DNA of 64,000 nucleotides from Yponomeuta sedellus. Taxonomy: Eukaryota > Arthropoda > Insecta > Lepidoptera > Yponomeutidae. The notes under the pieces are model-generated. The model made no database searches. It was not told where the DNA came from and was given only the letters and a program-made list of their open reading frames with translations. Of this stretch, positions 20,560 through 32,625 are shown piece by piece. Position 1 is the first letter of the stretch. Each line of letters begins with the position of its first letter. Made by a program: the position numbers and the translations under genes. The stretch is from the NCBI GenBank assembly GCA_934045075.1, contig OW203726.1, positions 13,800,037 through 13,864,036 of the forward strand, in the 5' to 3' direction.

Positions 20560-21384
20560 AAAAATATAGCACATCATAAAACAGCATTTTGCCCTACCCT
20601 TCTCAGGTTTGCCATGTGTTTTTTTGCTTCGGCAATTCCCCCTAATAAAGTGTACACATTTTTTAAATTCTACGGTAACTGGTTTCGACGGAAATCGTCG
20701 GTTTTTTTATTCGTACTGATATTTATTTCTATGCTGTTGACCAAACTCCTTTGGTAACACTGAGTATACTGGTAACACTGATAGCAGTTCACAGATCAAC
20801 CAGTTTTCAGAAGCTACACTCCCTTAAATTCTTTATATGCATAGACTAGCTCTGTCTAATATTACCTAAAAATGAAAAGCATTTTTTTTATTTATTTCGA
20901 TGTTATTTAATTACGAACCTCATAAACATGAAAGGTACTAATATTAAGCTGTTCGGAAATATGTATGTCTGGACTGAAAACCCTAAAACTAAAAAGGGTG
21001 CTGCTGGCAAAATAAATCTTTTGTTTCTTATAAACTAATAACTTTTTTCTAAGAAAAGGAGGAAAATCTAAAGGTACTAATTGACCGCTATACGGGTACA
21101 TACACTACTGAAGACCTTCTAACAACGGAGGGTCCTGCTGGCAAAACATGTAAGTTTTCTGGCTAACTGTTAAGGTACTATTATTTTACTTATACTTTTC
21201 AGAAGGTACTAATTACTAGGTAAGTGAAACTTTAATCGTTAATCGAATCAGACGTAGGGTCCTGCTGGGTATATGGACATTCAGTTGCTTGCTCTTCTTT
21301 GATAATTTAATTTCATAATACTAGAAATATCGATCACTATTTAAAAGTTCTTGATTTTGATAGTATTCAAACTAAATATTGTGA

Positions 21385-21700
21385 GATTGGAATCAATAAT
21401 TTGAGTTAAGCAAGAACAGGCGTGGTCAGGTACAGGATGGGTGACCGTCCCGTGACTACCGCTAGTGGCATTTTTCCGAGCGCTTCCGTGCTTCGCAAGG
21501 CACGTTAGGCAGGCAGTCGTTAAGCCATGTGAGACGCCTTATGGGCGGCTTTGATAACTTCTGACAGTAAGGCCCGCCACTGTCACAATTCTCCGCCAAT
21601 CCGGACTTGGCCCCCGTGGTGGAGCATGGCCTAACCTTCCTGCGATGCAGGAAGAGACCCGTGCCCCAACAGTGGGGACATATAAGGGTTGATAAATATT
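21385..21700 (+). mobile_element. 5S rRNA-derived SINE (SINE3-type)
   Basis: The head carries AGTTAAGCAAGAACAGGCG and GGATGGGTGACCG in the order and spacing of the 5S rRNA internal promoter (box A AGTTAAGCAAC, intermediate element GGCGCGG, box C GGATGGGTGACC). The body has CGAGCGCTTCCGTGCTTCGC, CTTCTGACAGTAAGGCC and CCTTCCTGCGATGCAGGAAG (a stem), and ends GTGCCCCAACAGTGGGGACAT then GGGTTGATA. Other copies: 26195-26410, 40325-40735 (-), 53795-54225, 56682-56945, and a head at 57008-57085. Fuller copies (near 53795) begin upstream with GTGGCCGAGTGATTGGAATC. Confidence 0.8.
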
Positions 21701-22285
21701 CTTTACAGGCCAAATCGGTTAATTGCACTAAGGAATATAATGCTATAGTCCAGCTGCCTGAACATAACTTGTCGACAAATGTTTGTTTTAAAAAGAGACT
21801 TTTGAGTATTAAACTTCCGCCGAAAGTAGTAACACATCAAACTTATTTTGCAGTTTCATAAAACCGGTTACATTCAATCACAAGAGACCTATGCTACCAA
21901 TAACGTGTTTATTTAATATATAACTATGTATGAGTATCGCGAATCATTAAGAAATACTACTTAGTTTACATGATGTTATGAGTTTTGTTAAGCAGGTAAA
22001 AAATTCATCCTTCTACCCCTGCATTGCGCGTGGGCCGACACATATTTAACTTGTTTTACTATTCGTTGTTGTACAGTTGATACACACTTTTATCACTCTA
22101 ACCCCCTGTTTCTCGTACACTAACAATCTGTTACTGTACAATTATAATTAAACTACAACAGTTCTCAGGCAGTATTTTTTTATAGCTGTTAACAGTACAT
22201 TCACAGATTCTTAGTGAGTGAGAAACCCGGTTGAATTTGACGCTTGTACTCATTACCGAGAATGTTTGTTACTTATTATTTGTTA
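21701..22285. other. no feature recognised
   Basis: AT-rich. Contains the recurring motif CGAATCATTAAGAAATACTAC at about 21940, also near 43007 and, diverged, at 29690, 33630 and 40310. Confidence 0.4.
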
Positions 22286-22287
22286 TA

Positions 22288-22500
22288 TAGTGCGTTCACA
22301 TTAACTTGACGCGTGAGAGAATTGGTAGCACTGAGATGTTTACTGTTACCATGTTAAATAAGAAATCATTCCCATTACTTGGGGAAAATAAAAGGATTGA
22401 GGGCTTGTTTTACCATCTTCCGATTAGGTCCAAAAGCTAATTCACATGTTATGTCCTTGTTACCAATTCTCTCACGCGTCAAGTTAATGTGAACGCACTG
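22288..22500. mobile_element. Tc1/mariner-like MITE
   Basis: Terminal inverted repeats of about 40 bp (YAGTGCGTTCACATTAACTT then GACGCGTGAGAGAATTGGTA) are nearly identical. TA flanks both ends. 213 bp, non-coding. Ends and TA duplication fit a Tc1/mariner-mobilised MITE. Confidence 0.75.
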
Positions 22501-22604
22501 TAAACGTCACCATAATGACATATATTCTGTGAATTTTTTAGGTAACTATTTATTAAAACTTTCGACGGCACTTATACCTTTCGAAATCAGGGCTAGTAAA
22601 TAAG

Positions 22605-22730
22605 TGGCCTGGAAGAGGAGAGCCGAAGATCGGGCTCAGTGGCGTGTCTTGGGGGAGGCCTATGCCCAGCAGTGGACTGACACTAGCTGATTATTATGAG
22701 GATGACGAAATAAATTATTAAGGGAGCGAG
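22605..22730 (+). pseudogene. RTE-clade LINE C terminus and 3' end
   Basis: The plus frame gives WKRRAEDRAQWRVLGEAYAQ then QWTDTS and stop, the RTE terminal signature, followed by CTAGCTGATTATTATGAGGATGACGA, the decayed (TGA)n tail. 5'-truncated to the last ~30 codons. Confidence 0.65.
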
Positions 22731-24108
22731 TTAATAAAAAAATATTTATTATTCTCCTAACCGTCTAACGTACGCAAAGGGTTGCGTACGTAACCCTAAA
22801 GGACATACTTTACATAGGATTATATTTAAAACATAGCTAATTTTGAGGTTATACCTACGTTAAGAAAATTTCAATTACACATAGCGAGACCTGTCGCGAA
22901 TACAATTCATGGAAATAATACTGTGTTACAGTTTCTTTTTTTATTTTGCGATACCGCTCCGGTGCGAGGACAAATATTTGCATAGTTAAAATCTGTTGAC
23001 ATTATAAATAGAACCGCGTGAGCGCCCCGTGATAACAAGTAGTTGTGTCCTTCTTAAGGTTGCGGCACGTCTGGCATGCTATCTCGCTCGCACAATGTAA
23101 TATCTTTTTTTCTAAATAAAATGGGTATTTTTGTGAAACATTTGGTCTGATGATATATAATAAAATCACTATTATATATCATGCATGACTTATCTATGAC
23201 TTTGGACAACTTTTCTTTACGACGAAATTGGTATAGGAAAGGAAAGATAAAACGTCAGGAATTTTATTGTCTAGCAAAATTTAAGTGCCCATGGGTGTTC
23301 TAGTTCGTTTTAAAATCTCTAAATCCCACTTAGAGACTTTCTAGTAATTAGTAACAATATTGAAAAGAGTATAGTTTTGATTATGGATTTGTTTTCTGAC
23401 ATACGTTTATTAGATCTCTAAACCAATTTTATGACAGTTTAAGAAAAACTTCTAAAATTTATTTTTAGCATTTAAATTTTTGAAGTTCAAAAATCCACTA
23501 AAACCTTTTACTAAATTACTTTGTCTAAGTTAAGCGAAACTTTCTTTTCGCCACGTCAAGCAAACTTATCTAATTAAAGATGACTCTAAAAATAGTTTCA
23601 AGTTTAAAGCAAATTCAAACGTTTTTAATTAATGTACGAAATAGAAGATGTAGTGTTAGCAAAGGGCAAGATAGAAAGTATCCATGCGAAAAGTAAACAA
23701 CAACGCAACGACTAATTCATCTTGTTGATTTATCAGAATCGTGACAAGTGGAAAACCCGTGGGCTCTACCTAACCTTCCGGGATACAGGCGTTTGTTAAG
23801 CAATTTAAATTATGTACAAAAATAGGTATACTTTTAAATATGGTCTTAGACTTTCCTAGATGTGTATCACATATTTTTTCATCCTATAATTAGTATTTAT
23901 TGAGCAAATTTGCTACTGAAATAAATAATTTTGGAAATTTCTTCTCTGTGTCTCTATCAGAAAATAAGTGTGAAAAACAAAAAGAAAATTTAAATGTAAG
24001 TAAAATGTTCTTTTAGGCGTCCTCAATAATGAGAAAACTCCAATTTAAGTTATTATTTTATTTCTTATTTACATTGTAAAAACACAATGACATAGAACAA
24101 TAACAAAA
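22731..24108. other. no feature recognised
   Basis: AT-rich DNA. No coding or repeat signal I can name. Confidence 0.45.
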
Positions 24109-24116
24109 ATTAAGAC

Positions 24117-24999
24117 TAGGAGCACCCACTCCCGTTGTCCGATTTTTCGACGGCGAAATGCAACCGTTTTTTCTGGAACGAAAACAGGTCCTCAAAACGG
24201 TCCTCGTTCGCAACTGGTTTCATTGTATGCGAACGAGCAAGGCGCAGAGGACGGTCAAACGAGAGAAACTCTCGTTTCGTCTCGTCGATATTCGTCTCGA
24301 AGACTAGTAAAAGAAATGGTTGCGGAGTGAGGTTGGGGACTAGTTAACGTTTTGCGTTCGATTTCAATATTTTTTTCTTTAAATTAATGAACTTCCCTTC
24401 ATCCTTTTCCAGGCTTAGGACTAAACATTAAAACTAAACTTTAACTTGAGTAAAAAATAAATACAAAATTACATAATTAACATTCACAATCAGTAAGTAG
24501 CGTTGAATTATTAATTCAAACTGAAAAAATGTAAACAATAACCGTCACCCACGAGCTGCGCGATCGAGGAAGCGAGCGAGCGTCGCGACTCGTTGCCATT
24601 TATTGCTAAACGACCTTAGACGCTATATCAACGACATTAAGATACACAGCAATGACCACCGCTTTGCGAACAAGACGAAATCACGAAACATCGGAAAAAA
24701 TAAGTTGTTTTACACGATATTCGACTGTATACTCATAGACATAAAGATTACTTTATTGTATCACAGACTAAAACGAACGGAACGAGCAAGGAGCCGACGA
24801 CGACGTCGCAACGATCTGATTACGTTCTAGGCTCTATTAATATTGTATTAAAGGACACATCCGCGTCAAACAATCTAAGGACTGGTCTCGTGACGAACAA
24901 ACGCTGGCACTGCTTTAGAATGAAACGTAAAACGGTCCTATCGTCGCGGAACACAAAACGGTCTTATAAAACGGTTCGTCTTTGCAACGATCACGCCTA
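24117..24999 (+). mobile_element. hAT-type non-autonomous transposon, 883 bp
   Basis: The ends TAGGAG... and ...CACGCCTA are imperfect inverted termini (TAGGMGTG core). ATTAAGAC is a perfect 8-bp duplication at 24109-24116 and 25000-25007, the hallmark length for hAT. It shares both ends with the inverted copy at 30950-31446, but has an extra internal segment of roughly 380 bp (about 24280-24660). No BED finger or hATC dimerisation domain is visible. Short open frames here look non-coding. Confidence 0.85.
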
Positions 25000-25039
25000 A
25001 TTAAGACAGCGGTCAACAAAGAAAAGATATTAAACTTTC

Positions 25040-25095
25040 TATCAGAGAGAGATTATGGGCTTAATTACCACGCGTTCCCACCGCTATTGCCAATT
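25040..25095 (-). repeat. fragment of 3425-type retroposon
   Basis: Only TCAGAGAGAGATTATGGGCTTAATTACCACGCG remains. Confidence 0.45.
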
Positions 25096-25703
25096 TTAAT
25101 CATTGACATATGTTGATCCTGGCAGAAATAGTCGACATCGGCTAGTTGCAATTTCACCAAAAAGTTAATTGAATTGAAGGTGCGAGAGAAAGAAAAATAA
25201 GTTCCATACACAATAAGATGAAATATGTAGGCCTACACTTTATTAAATAAAAATGGTTACAAGCAGATTAATAGTTCACCGTGGTCACCACGTATTTAAT
25301 TACACGTATACGTATAAAGTTTCACTTTTTATACGTACTTATGTAAAAGGTGGAGGGGTAACTTAGATTTTTTAAAATCTTTGGTTACTCAATTTTTTGT
25401 AAGGTAGCTTTCTTTCTAATATGTTCATTGAATTATAGATATTATTTACATAATTAAATTATTTCATATTATAATTCAGTAGGATAATGTGTAACAGTTG
25501 TTTGAAGTGGCGCGCAGTCGGCTTAAAACGATAGTATAGTAGACACACAACACACTAGTACACAGATAATAATAGGTACCTACAGTGTGTAAAAAGGTGG
25601 AAACGCTAACCTAGTTGGTAAACAATATACAACGCGTAATAACTATTTTAGTAGTGTATTGTCCAATGGACATATTCCTCCCTCGTAGTTCTCCAAGCGT
25701 CCC
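25096..25703. other. no feature recognised
   Basis: AT-rich. Includes a local palindromic TACACGTATACGTATA stretch near 25300. Confidence 0.4.
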
Positions 25704-26007
25704 GAGTGCTTAGTGCGAGTTTTTTAACTACTCGATCGCGTTAACGTAAACTCATATTTCTATGGCATCGAGGAAGCGCCACCTAGCGACAAGTATGGAA
25801 ATTAAAATTGCTGAGTGCGAGTTGTAATGGTTTACGTTGAGAAGTGAACACGTTTACCAGCCAAAACACGAATAAACGCGAGTACGAGTTGTACTGTGAC
25901 AGCGTTTTGCCAGTTCGAACGGTTAACTTACTCATACTCACTACTCCATGCTCGATTAACGCGGTAGTAAAGTTATAAGTTTTTTTTCTTACTCGCACTA
26001 AGCACTC
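25704..26007. mobile_element. MITE with GAGTGCTTAGTGCGAG ends
   Basis: GAGTGCTTAGTGCGAGT at the left is exactly matched by the inverse complement at the right. Similarity continues through the TAACGCGRTMGAG blocks. The target duplication is not resolved, so superfamily is unknown. Confidence 0.6.
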
Positions 26008-26194
26008 TGGTCTTATGCGCGCATCCAGGAACTCCTCGCCAACGTAAGCAGGTCATGCAGTGGGCGTCAAATGGCTAGTGGTGAAGATGATGATTCACCG
26101 ATGGTCGCAGGATATCGTTGATTCGGTGGAGAGTAAAGAAGAAAACGACCTAGTCGTGGGCACCGGTGGGCTGATGATGCTGAATTGAAATAAC

Positions 26195-26410
26195 GTGAAG
26201 CCTTTGGTTGGTGCCGGCTGTCATGTAATGGCAGTCGTTGAGCCATGTCAGAGGCCTTATGAGCAGCTTGATAACTTCTGACAGTAAGGTCCGCCACTGT
26301 CTTAAAATCCTCTGCCAACCCGAACTTGGCCTCCGTGGTATAGCCTATCCTTCGTCCGATGCAGGAGTAGACCCGTGCCCCAGCAGTGGGGACATACAAA
26401 GAGAGGCTTG
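26195..26410 (+). mobile_element. 5S-derived SINE, 5'-truncated
   Basis: Starts within GTGCCGGCTGTCATGTAATGG and runs to CCCCAGCAGTGGGGACAT. The promoter head is missing. Confidence 0.65.
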
Positions 26411-26479
26411 ACACCGTTTCTTTAGTATTAATAATTTCACCAAGCTAAAGTTAATTAAACCGAGTTTTTAAATAAAATA

Positions 26480-26830
26480 TTTACGGTCTTGTTCATAAAA
26501 CCACAATTCCTCTAAAACCCATTTCAGAGGAAGTTTAAATAATCTGTGGTTACATTCCCTTTACCACAAACTCTTTAAACTACCTTTGAAGTGTATTTTA
26601 AGGACTCGTTTGATTTATAAATAAAACAGTAACGGCCTTATAAAAGTACGATTTCTCTATAGCACTTCTCAGAGGTAGTTAAAAAAATCTGTGGTTACAT
26701 TTTTTCTTTGTAAAATTTCCACCACAACATATTTTAATCGGCTAGAATTTTCTAGGAAACATAACTATCATTGAATAAAGTACATCTGAGGAGTTGTTTA
26801 GAGGAATCGTGTTTTTATAAATAAGGCCCT
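26480..26830. mobile_element. MITE with AATTCCTCTAAA ends
   Basis: Left GTCTTGTTCATAAAACCACAATTCCTCTAAA and the right-end complement (GGCCTTATTTATAAAAACACGATTCCTCTAAA) are inverted. A third related block sits in the middle near 26635. This may be a nested or tandem arrangement. Confidence 0.5.
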
Positions 26831-27739
26831 TAGAGTTTAATAGAAAGATAGCCAAATTTTGATCGGTCAATACTGATGAAATGTTTATTATTAGATACGT
26901 AAGTACATATACAGCTACTGTGGGTAGAGTAGGTCTTTCTTTTAGTAACCTTCGTCCTGACACACAGTGCCTACAAGAATAATTTATCGACATTGAGGAA
27001 ATAGTTTACAGGTACAAGACAAATATTGTAAGAAATAAACTTATCACAAGAAAAAAAAGGCTTACCACTCATAGACAAGTATATTTGTATATCTCAACTC
27101 CCACTCAAGTATATTTGTATATTTCAATTTCACATTGTACTTTTGCCTTTGATAAACTGTTCCAGGTACCTATATAAGGTAAAGCAGCTTTTTTGCCGCC
27201 GCGAGAAGGCCTTATCTAGTTACCTACCTACTTCTAGTTGACCAAGTTCAAGACAATCTTGCGAAAACTGGAAAAGAATTAAATCTACAATAACGAGCCA
27301 ACTTCTCGTGTATCAACTAAATGATATGTAGGAACAAGTTTTTCATCTACAAAGATTACGAGTATTTTGATGAAATAAATTGTGCAACTTTAGATTTTAA
27401 TCCCTCTGCAAATTCCCTGATCTGTAATATAACATGGCTCTAAAGACTTAACGAGTCGACCTAACGAGCCTGTTTTTTGAGTCTTTAATATTGGATATGA
27501 AAATATTGGAGCAGGACACGTGTTTCTTTTGTTTTACGAGGTATATCTAAAATGTTTATCTCTAGTAAAATTATGAGATATGTCTGTACAAAATTGTATG
27601 CAAGAACTATGTTATCGAGAAGCTGAGCAATGCTTGCTGGTAACACCTTTTTTTTATTCAGTGCATCAAGTGCAAACACAGTTGACACAATAAAAGTATA
27701 TAATTCTATTTTGTAAAATGATAATTAAATTCTTTTTGT
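26831..27739. other. no feature recognised
   Basis: AT-rich. A small direct repeat of CAAGTATATTTGTATAT at about 27077 and 27107. Confidence 0.4.
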
Positions 27740-27830
27740 AGCACTAACCCGTGCTAAGGACAATTTTAAAAAGCTATTTAGAGGCTATGTGTGTAATTTT
27801 TAGCCACCGTGATGATTGTTATTACATTTT
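27740..27830 (-). mobile_element. LR retroposon fragment
   Basis: GCACTAACCCGTGCTAAGG, then TTAAAAAGCTATTTAGAGG (R in reverse), then TGTGTG and TTTTTAGCC. Core lost, boundaries uncertain. Confidence 0.55.
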
Positions 27831-27878
27831 TTTTATTGAATTTGTTTTGTAATTTAGTCAAAATGTAATGTATATTAA

Positions 27879-28100
27879 ATGAAGTATAATAATGCTCTCA
27901 GGATGCTGTTGGGACTGCCTCGACACTGTAGTGCATCCAAGATGTTTGTGGAACCACACGTGGAGGACTTCTATGCCGTCATCCGCAAACGGTCAGCTTC
28001 GCTGATGCACAGAAACCGAGCCAGTAATAACAGCATTCTGAGGACGCTAACTGAAAAATATGAAAACCCGTTTCTGCGTAAGACTCCATTTACTTTATTT
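27879..28100 (+). pseudogene. non-LTR retrotransposon C-terminal fragment
   Basis: The plus frame reads KYNNALRMLLGLPRHCSASK, then a region ending RKRSASLMHR and NNSILRTL. This resembles the post-RT C-terminal region of insect LINEs (YNxxLRxLLGLPR--SAS-MF). No RT core is upstream. The upstream neighbour is an LR fragment. Confidence 0.6.
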
Positions 28101-28934
28101 TTCTTGAGCTATAACCTACAACCTATTTTAATAATTAGCAAACTTTGTTAAGTTAAATTTAAACACTGTAAGAAAATTGGGTCTTTAGTTGTCATTAAAC
28201 GAATTTAATTATTATTATAAAGCCTCAGAAAAATTTACTGGTGGCTAAAAAGTCAAGAATAATATATGTGGAGGGCCAGGCGAAGTTCTTGGCACACTGT
28301 ACGCAGTGCGCCTAGCTAGAGACAGTCCAATCAATGTTATTGCTAAGAAAGTAAACATCTTCTTTTATATAACGTAAGAGAAAGGATTTAATAAAGCGTG
28401 GCCCTGAATTTTCTCTTGCTCATAAAACCTAAGTCTCCCTGAAGATGTTTCAACATGTAAAATACAGAAAATGTTCATTGGGTTCTTGTAAAGAGCGTCT
28501 GGGTAAAGTAATTTAATTTCAGGAGGGTTAAGTCCGTGTAAAAAGTTTGTATGTCACGCTCGTTACCAATGGTGGTTGATGGAGCGAAAGACGTTTGCCA
28601 GGAATGTCATCAAGCATCAGGATGTGGCAAATCCTCTCTGCCTATCTCTGAGTAACATATTTGCGTGAGTTTTCTGTATGTAGTTGGAGTGTAATGTTTG
28701 AACCTTGTATATTGTAGTGGCGAAAATTAAAGACTTCGCTGCAGAAAATTCAAATATATCCACTAAATGTTTATCGAAAATCATAGTACAGGGTGACCTA
28801 GTTTGATTTTCAATATGTCGTAATAATAAACATACGTCTTTGTCACACATTACCTACATAAATTTAAAAATAATGTTTGTACTTTTCTGAAGTATATAAG
28901 ATGTTTGTCTAAATAATAAAATTTCTTTATTCTT
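28101..28934. other. no feature recognised
   Basis: AT-rich DNA. No support for a gene. Confidence 0.45.
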
Positions 28935-29166
28935 TATTCTTCTAAAGTGTGACAAACTCCCACTTGGCCGCTTTTAATAATAAATATTGTTACATATAAA
29001 GTATACGACGATAGATTTAATGCAATAAGCACATAGATAACATCCAAGACCCGAGACAAACAGACTAGAAAATTTCGTTTCCTGGTTTGATCCGGCCGGG
29101 GATCGAACCCGAGACCTTCGGTGAGACAGTTAGCGTGCCAAACCGCTGCGGCGCCGCCGAGGCCAT
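28935..29166 (-). mobile_element. tRNA-derived SINE, third family
   Basis: The minus-strand head GGCCTCGGCGGCGCCGCAGCGG and B box GGGTTCGATCCCCGGCC are followed by a body with GTCTCGGGTCTTGGATGTTA. Distinct from the 3830 family although the TCTTGGATG linker is shared. One copy seen. Confidence 0.5.
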
Positions 29167-29204
29167 CAAAAATATTTATATAACATACATGAAAACACAT
29201 CCAG

Positions 29205-29400
29205 ACAAAGGCAACTTGTACAAATATACGGCTGCCCCCAGCAGGAATCGAATCCACGACCTCTGTCTTGGTACCCAAGTACCTTAACGGCTAGAATAAC
29301 GAGGCAGGCAATACGTGCGATTTTCCTACACTGGGGGACAGGACACCCCACATCATACGTGCACATGTCAACTCAGTAAGGCCGTGGTTGCGTAACTGGC
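29205..29400 (-). repeat. tRNA-like SINE head fragment
   Basis: The B-box complement AGGAATCGAATCCACGACCTC and a reverse A-box-like segment suggest a further tRNA-derived SINE adjoining the previous one. Boundaries are not defined. Confidence 0.4.
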
Positions 29401-30583
29401 CAATCCCGAGAAAGTAACACTAGGATACGCATAAACCTGTGCATTGAAAATTAGAGGAGGTAAGAAAGATAAAATGCCATGGGGTGCTCCAGCACCCTTG
29501 GGTAGGGTTCCACGGTTAACAAACACGTTTTACGTATGGGGACCTCCTTAATTTAAAAGATTATTAATTTTATTATTTGTGAGTAATAGCAAGGCGATAC
29601 TATTTGTTTTCTATTAAACGGTTCTAATCGCGATTATTTATAAGGCAAAACGTAATTACGTTTTAACTAATAACTAATCGCCTATGGACATCGCAAGTCA
29701 TTAAGAAATACTAATAATTTGTATTAGTCCGCCATAATAAAGCGTATTCTGTAAAATTTTAAACTTTTTTAATATGTCTTAAGCCCCTTTTTTTTGTTTT
29801 ACAGGAACCGTTTGCGGTTCCTATAAAACAAAAAAAAACATGCTGACAATACAACTTAATGCATAATGTGCTTATATATTCCATTCCACAAATCATACAT
29901 CCACGTATTATAGTGCTACCATCTTAGCTGTTCAGTTGAGAGCGGCGCTAGTGGAGAATTACGGGGTGGCATTTTAAAAATTAACTTAGAAAAAATGAAA
30001 AATTCAAAGTCAAAGGCCCGTCTTTAAATGTAAGTAAAATATATCTATAAATCAACAGACGGCGGAATGTTTCTTTTTAATATGGCGGATGACTAGGCCG
30101 TTATTACAATTTTGCCCACCTGAACGGATAACTTGGTGGCGCTGTACCTTAATTTTAGTTAAATTAATCTGTGTGTCGACGTTTAATTTATTTGTGGGTC
30201 AGATTTTCCATCCGCCTCTCACACAAAAGCATGATTATTTCGCGTACATTTATACAATGATTCAGTTCAATTTTGTATGTTGTTTGTGTAGGTAGCTAAT
30301 ATGTTTGTAAGTACGGCTTTACTAGGTCCTATAGGGTCGTAAATAGACTGGTCGCAAACAGTCAGGCTTGAGCAGTGAATCATGCTCATAAAACCTATCA
30401 TCCAAATAGACGAAACTTGACTGTACTTGGGAGAATATTTTTTGTGATTGGATCCACGTAATAAGGATAGGTGAGTATCGGACAAAATTCTCTTTTTGAA
30501 TGTTAAGGGGTCATCCTTAGATTATTAGGGGTGACCGGAGGGATAACTATTGTAACCTACCTATATTGTACGTAATATATATT
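29401..30583. other. no gene; one hairpin
   Basis: Single-copy-looking. 29795-29842 forms a perfect-looking hairpin: TTTTTTTGTTTTACAGGAACCG and its complement around TTTGCGG. Confidence 0.45.
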
Positions 30584-30597
30584 GTAATATTATTATT

Positions 30598-30836
30598 TAA
30601 AAACCTATTTAGAGGCTAAAAATTTCACCCATGCCGGGATTCGAACCCGCAACCTCTGGCTATCCGTACCAGCGCTCTACCAATTGAGCCAATGGGCGAC
30701 TCACGGCATCAGTGAAATTTCGAACCTCTTTACAATATTCTCTGTATTACGTACAGCTATTTACCTATTTAACCCTTTAAATAGGTTTTTAAATTTGTTC
30801 CTTAGCACGGGTTAGTGCATTAAAAATAAAAATAGT
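30598..30836 (+). mobile_element. LR retroposon with one reverse tRNA-like core
   Basis: L, tRNA-like core on minus strand (30626-30698), short reverse upstream block to GTATTACGTACAG, then R ending AAAAATAGT. GTAATATTATTATT at 30584-30597 and 30837-30850 is a 14-bp duplication (simple sequence, so its length is approximate). Confidence 0.75.
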
Positions 30837-30949
30837 GTAATATTATTATTGTTAAAATATCTCATGAGTTTATTAACTTAACTATAAACCAGTGTAAACT
30901 ATAATTAATACATTAAGTCCTCAAGTAACTTCATACTAACGGTGCATGT

Positions 30950-31446
30950 TAGGCGTGATCGTTGCAAAGACGAACCGTTTTATAAGACCGTTTTGTGTTC
31001 CGCGACGATAGGACCGTTTTACGTTTCATTATAAAGCAGTGCCAGGGACTCTAAAGCAGTGCCAGCGTTTGTTCGTCGCGAGACCAGTCCTTAGATTGTT
31101 TGACGCGGATATGTCCTTTAGTGCTATATTAATAGAGCCTAGAACGTAATGAGATCATTGCGACGTCGTCGTCGGCTCCTTGCTCGTTCCGTTCGTTTTG
31201 GTCTGTGATACAATAAAGTAATCTTTATGCCTATGAGTATACAGTCGAATATCGTGTAAAACAACTTATTTTTTCCGATGTTTCGTGATTTCGTCTCGTT
31301 CGCACTCGTTTGACCGTCCTCTGCGCCTTGCTCGTTCGCATACAATGAAACCAGTTGCGAACGAGGACCGTTTCGAGGACCTGTTTTCGTTCCAGAAAAA
31401 ACGGTTGCGTTTCGTCGTCGAAAAATCGGACAACGACCCACTCCTA
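30950..31446 (-). mobile_element. hAT-type MITE, 497 bp
   Basis: Inverse orientation relative to 24117-24999, nearly identical over shared parts. Ends TAGGCGTGATCGTTG and the complement of TAGGAGTGGGTCGTTG. Perfect 8-bp duplication GTGCATGT at 30942-30949 and 31447-31454. It lacks the ~380-bp internal segment of the longer copy. Confidence 0.85.
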
Positions 31447-31454
31447 GTGCATGT

Positions 31455-32029
31455 TGTGACTACCTGTAAGTGAGGTAACACTTAATTTATTCCTAGTTAC
31501 GGTCTATTGTAAATGTATTGGTGTATATCTTGTTGGTAATCCTAATAAATAAAATAAATAAATAAGTAATCTTCTTCTTAGCGTGTCTTATATACAGTAC
31601 ACGCGGTGCCGGTTTTAAGGTTGGACAGTCTGAGCTTGTCATCGCGGTGAACGGATTTGCGATCAACATTTGAAACTCGCTGATTGTTGCCCAGTCTGCG
31701 CCAGATGTACAGGCTCAGTAAATACCTTCAGCCAGGGTTGTACGATGGCACGAGTCACGGGGTTTGAGGGGCTAAAATGTCAGAATTTGACTATGAATGT
31801 ACTGCTGGAAAGTCGAGGTTTTTGATTAACTTACTTATTAGTGAAAATATGTAAAGTACCTATATAAGTTAATTAAGAGTCTTGTTGTGCATAGAGTTCA
31901 ATATTATACTCGTCAAAACCGTTTATTGCTCGCGGACATTTCATATATTTTTGTGTCTCTTGTTAGAAAAATAATAAAATCACCTACGATAAAATCATTA
32001 TGACTTCTCACCTACGAATGCCTTTCGTC
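31455..32029. other. no feature recognised
   Basis: No feature supported. Confidence 0.4.
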
Positions 32030-32170
32030 GTCGTCGTCAGGCTATACTAGTCCACTGCTGGACATAGCCCTCCCCTAAAGAGCTCTACGTTGTGCTAACA
32101 TAGGGGGTAATGCCCATAATCCCCACGCTGGGCATGCGGGTTGGGGATCGCAATTTGGTGGAATTGTACG
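32030..32170 (-). repeat. 3' fragment of the 10235 SINE family
   Basis: (GTC)n then TAGTCCACTGCTGGACATAGCCC, CCCACGCTGGGCATGCGGG and TTGGTGGAATTGTAC, in reverse. Confidence 0.65.
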
Positions 32171-32411
32171 AATGCCTTTATTTAAGTCCCTATTATTGTA
32201 TTGGATTGTATTGATAAAGAAAACAATCCCGTGAAATCTATAAAAAATGCATCTACTTCTAGGTTCATACAGAATATCAACCTTTATGTTTTAGTTACAA
32301 AGTCATCCATAACATAAGAGTAGAACGCATGGGTCTAAAGGTATTGTCGACTATTCTTGGACTTCTACAACAGAATGAAAATGAAATCTTTGTTAATTTT
32401 ACTGTATACCT

Positions 32412-32625
32412 ACATACATACATAACCTCACGCCTGTATCCCAGAGGGGTAGGCAGAGACCAGGGACTGCCACATGCCACGATCCTGACAGATCACCTTC
32501 GCTTCATCAACGGTCATAAGTCGTTGCACGCACGCCGGTTCTGGGTACTTTTTATCTTTCCCTTTGCTAATACATCCCCTATTTGGCCGATGTAAGTCCG
32601 TCTGGGAAGTCCATTACCAGCCCTT
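32412..32625 (-). pseudogene. RTE-like LINE C-terminal relic
   Basis: Reverse copy of the 1135 family with ACATACATACATAACCTCACG tail at its 3' side (left). GGAAGTCCATTACCAG marks the 5' truncation. Confidence 0.6.

Larger units (their letters stand above)
18808..21280. mobile_element. foldback-like element with 608-bp inverted arms
   Basis: 18808-19415 and 20673-21280 are inverse complements over their full length (608 bp each) with few mismatches by eye, separated by 1257 bp. The arms contain a sub-repeat: CAGCAGGACCCT-type motif plus ATTAGTACCT near 18821, 18951 and 19086, about 130-136 bp apart. Long arms built of subrepeats resemble Foldback-type elements. The central segment holds no recognisable transposase and has two LR insertions (19800-19870, 20382-20559). 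No flanking duplication was found. An alternative is two copies of one element in inverse orientation. Confidence 0.65.
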
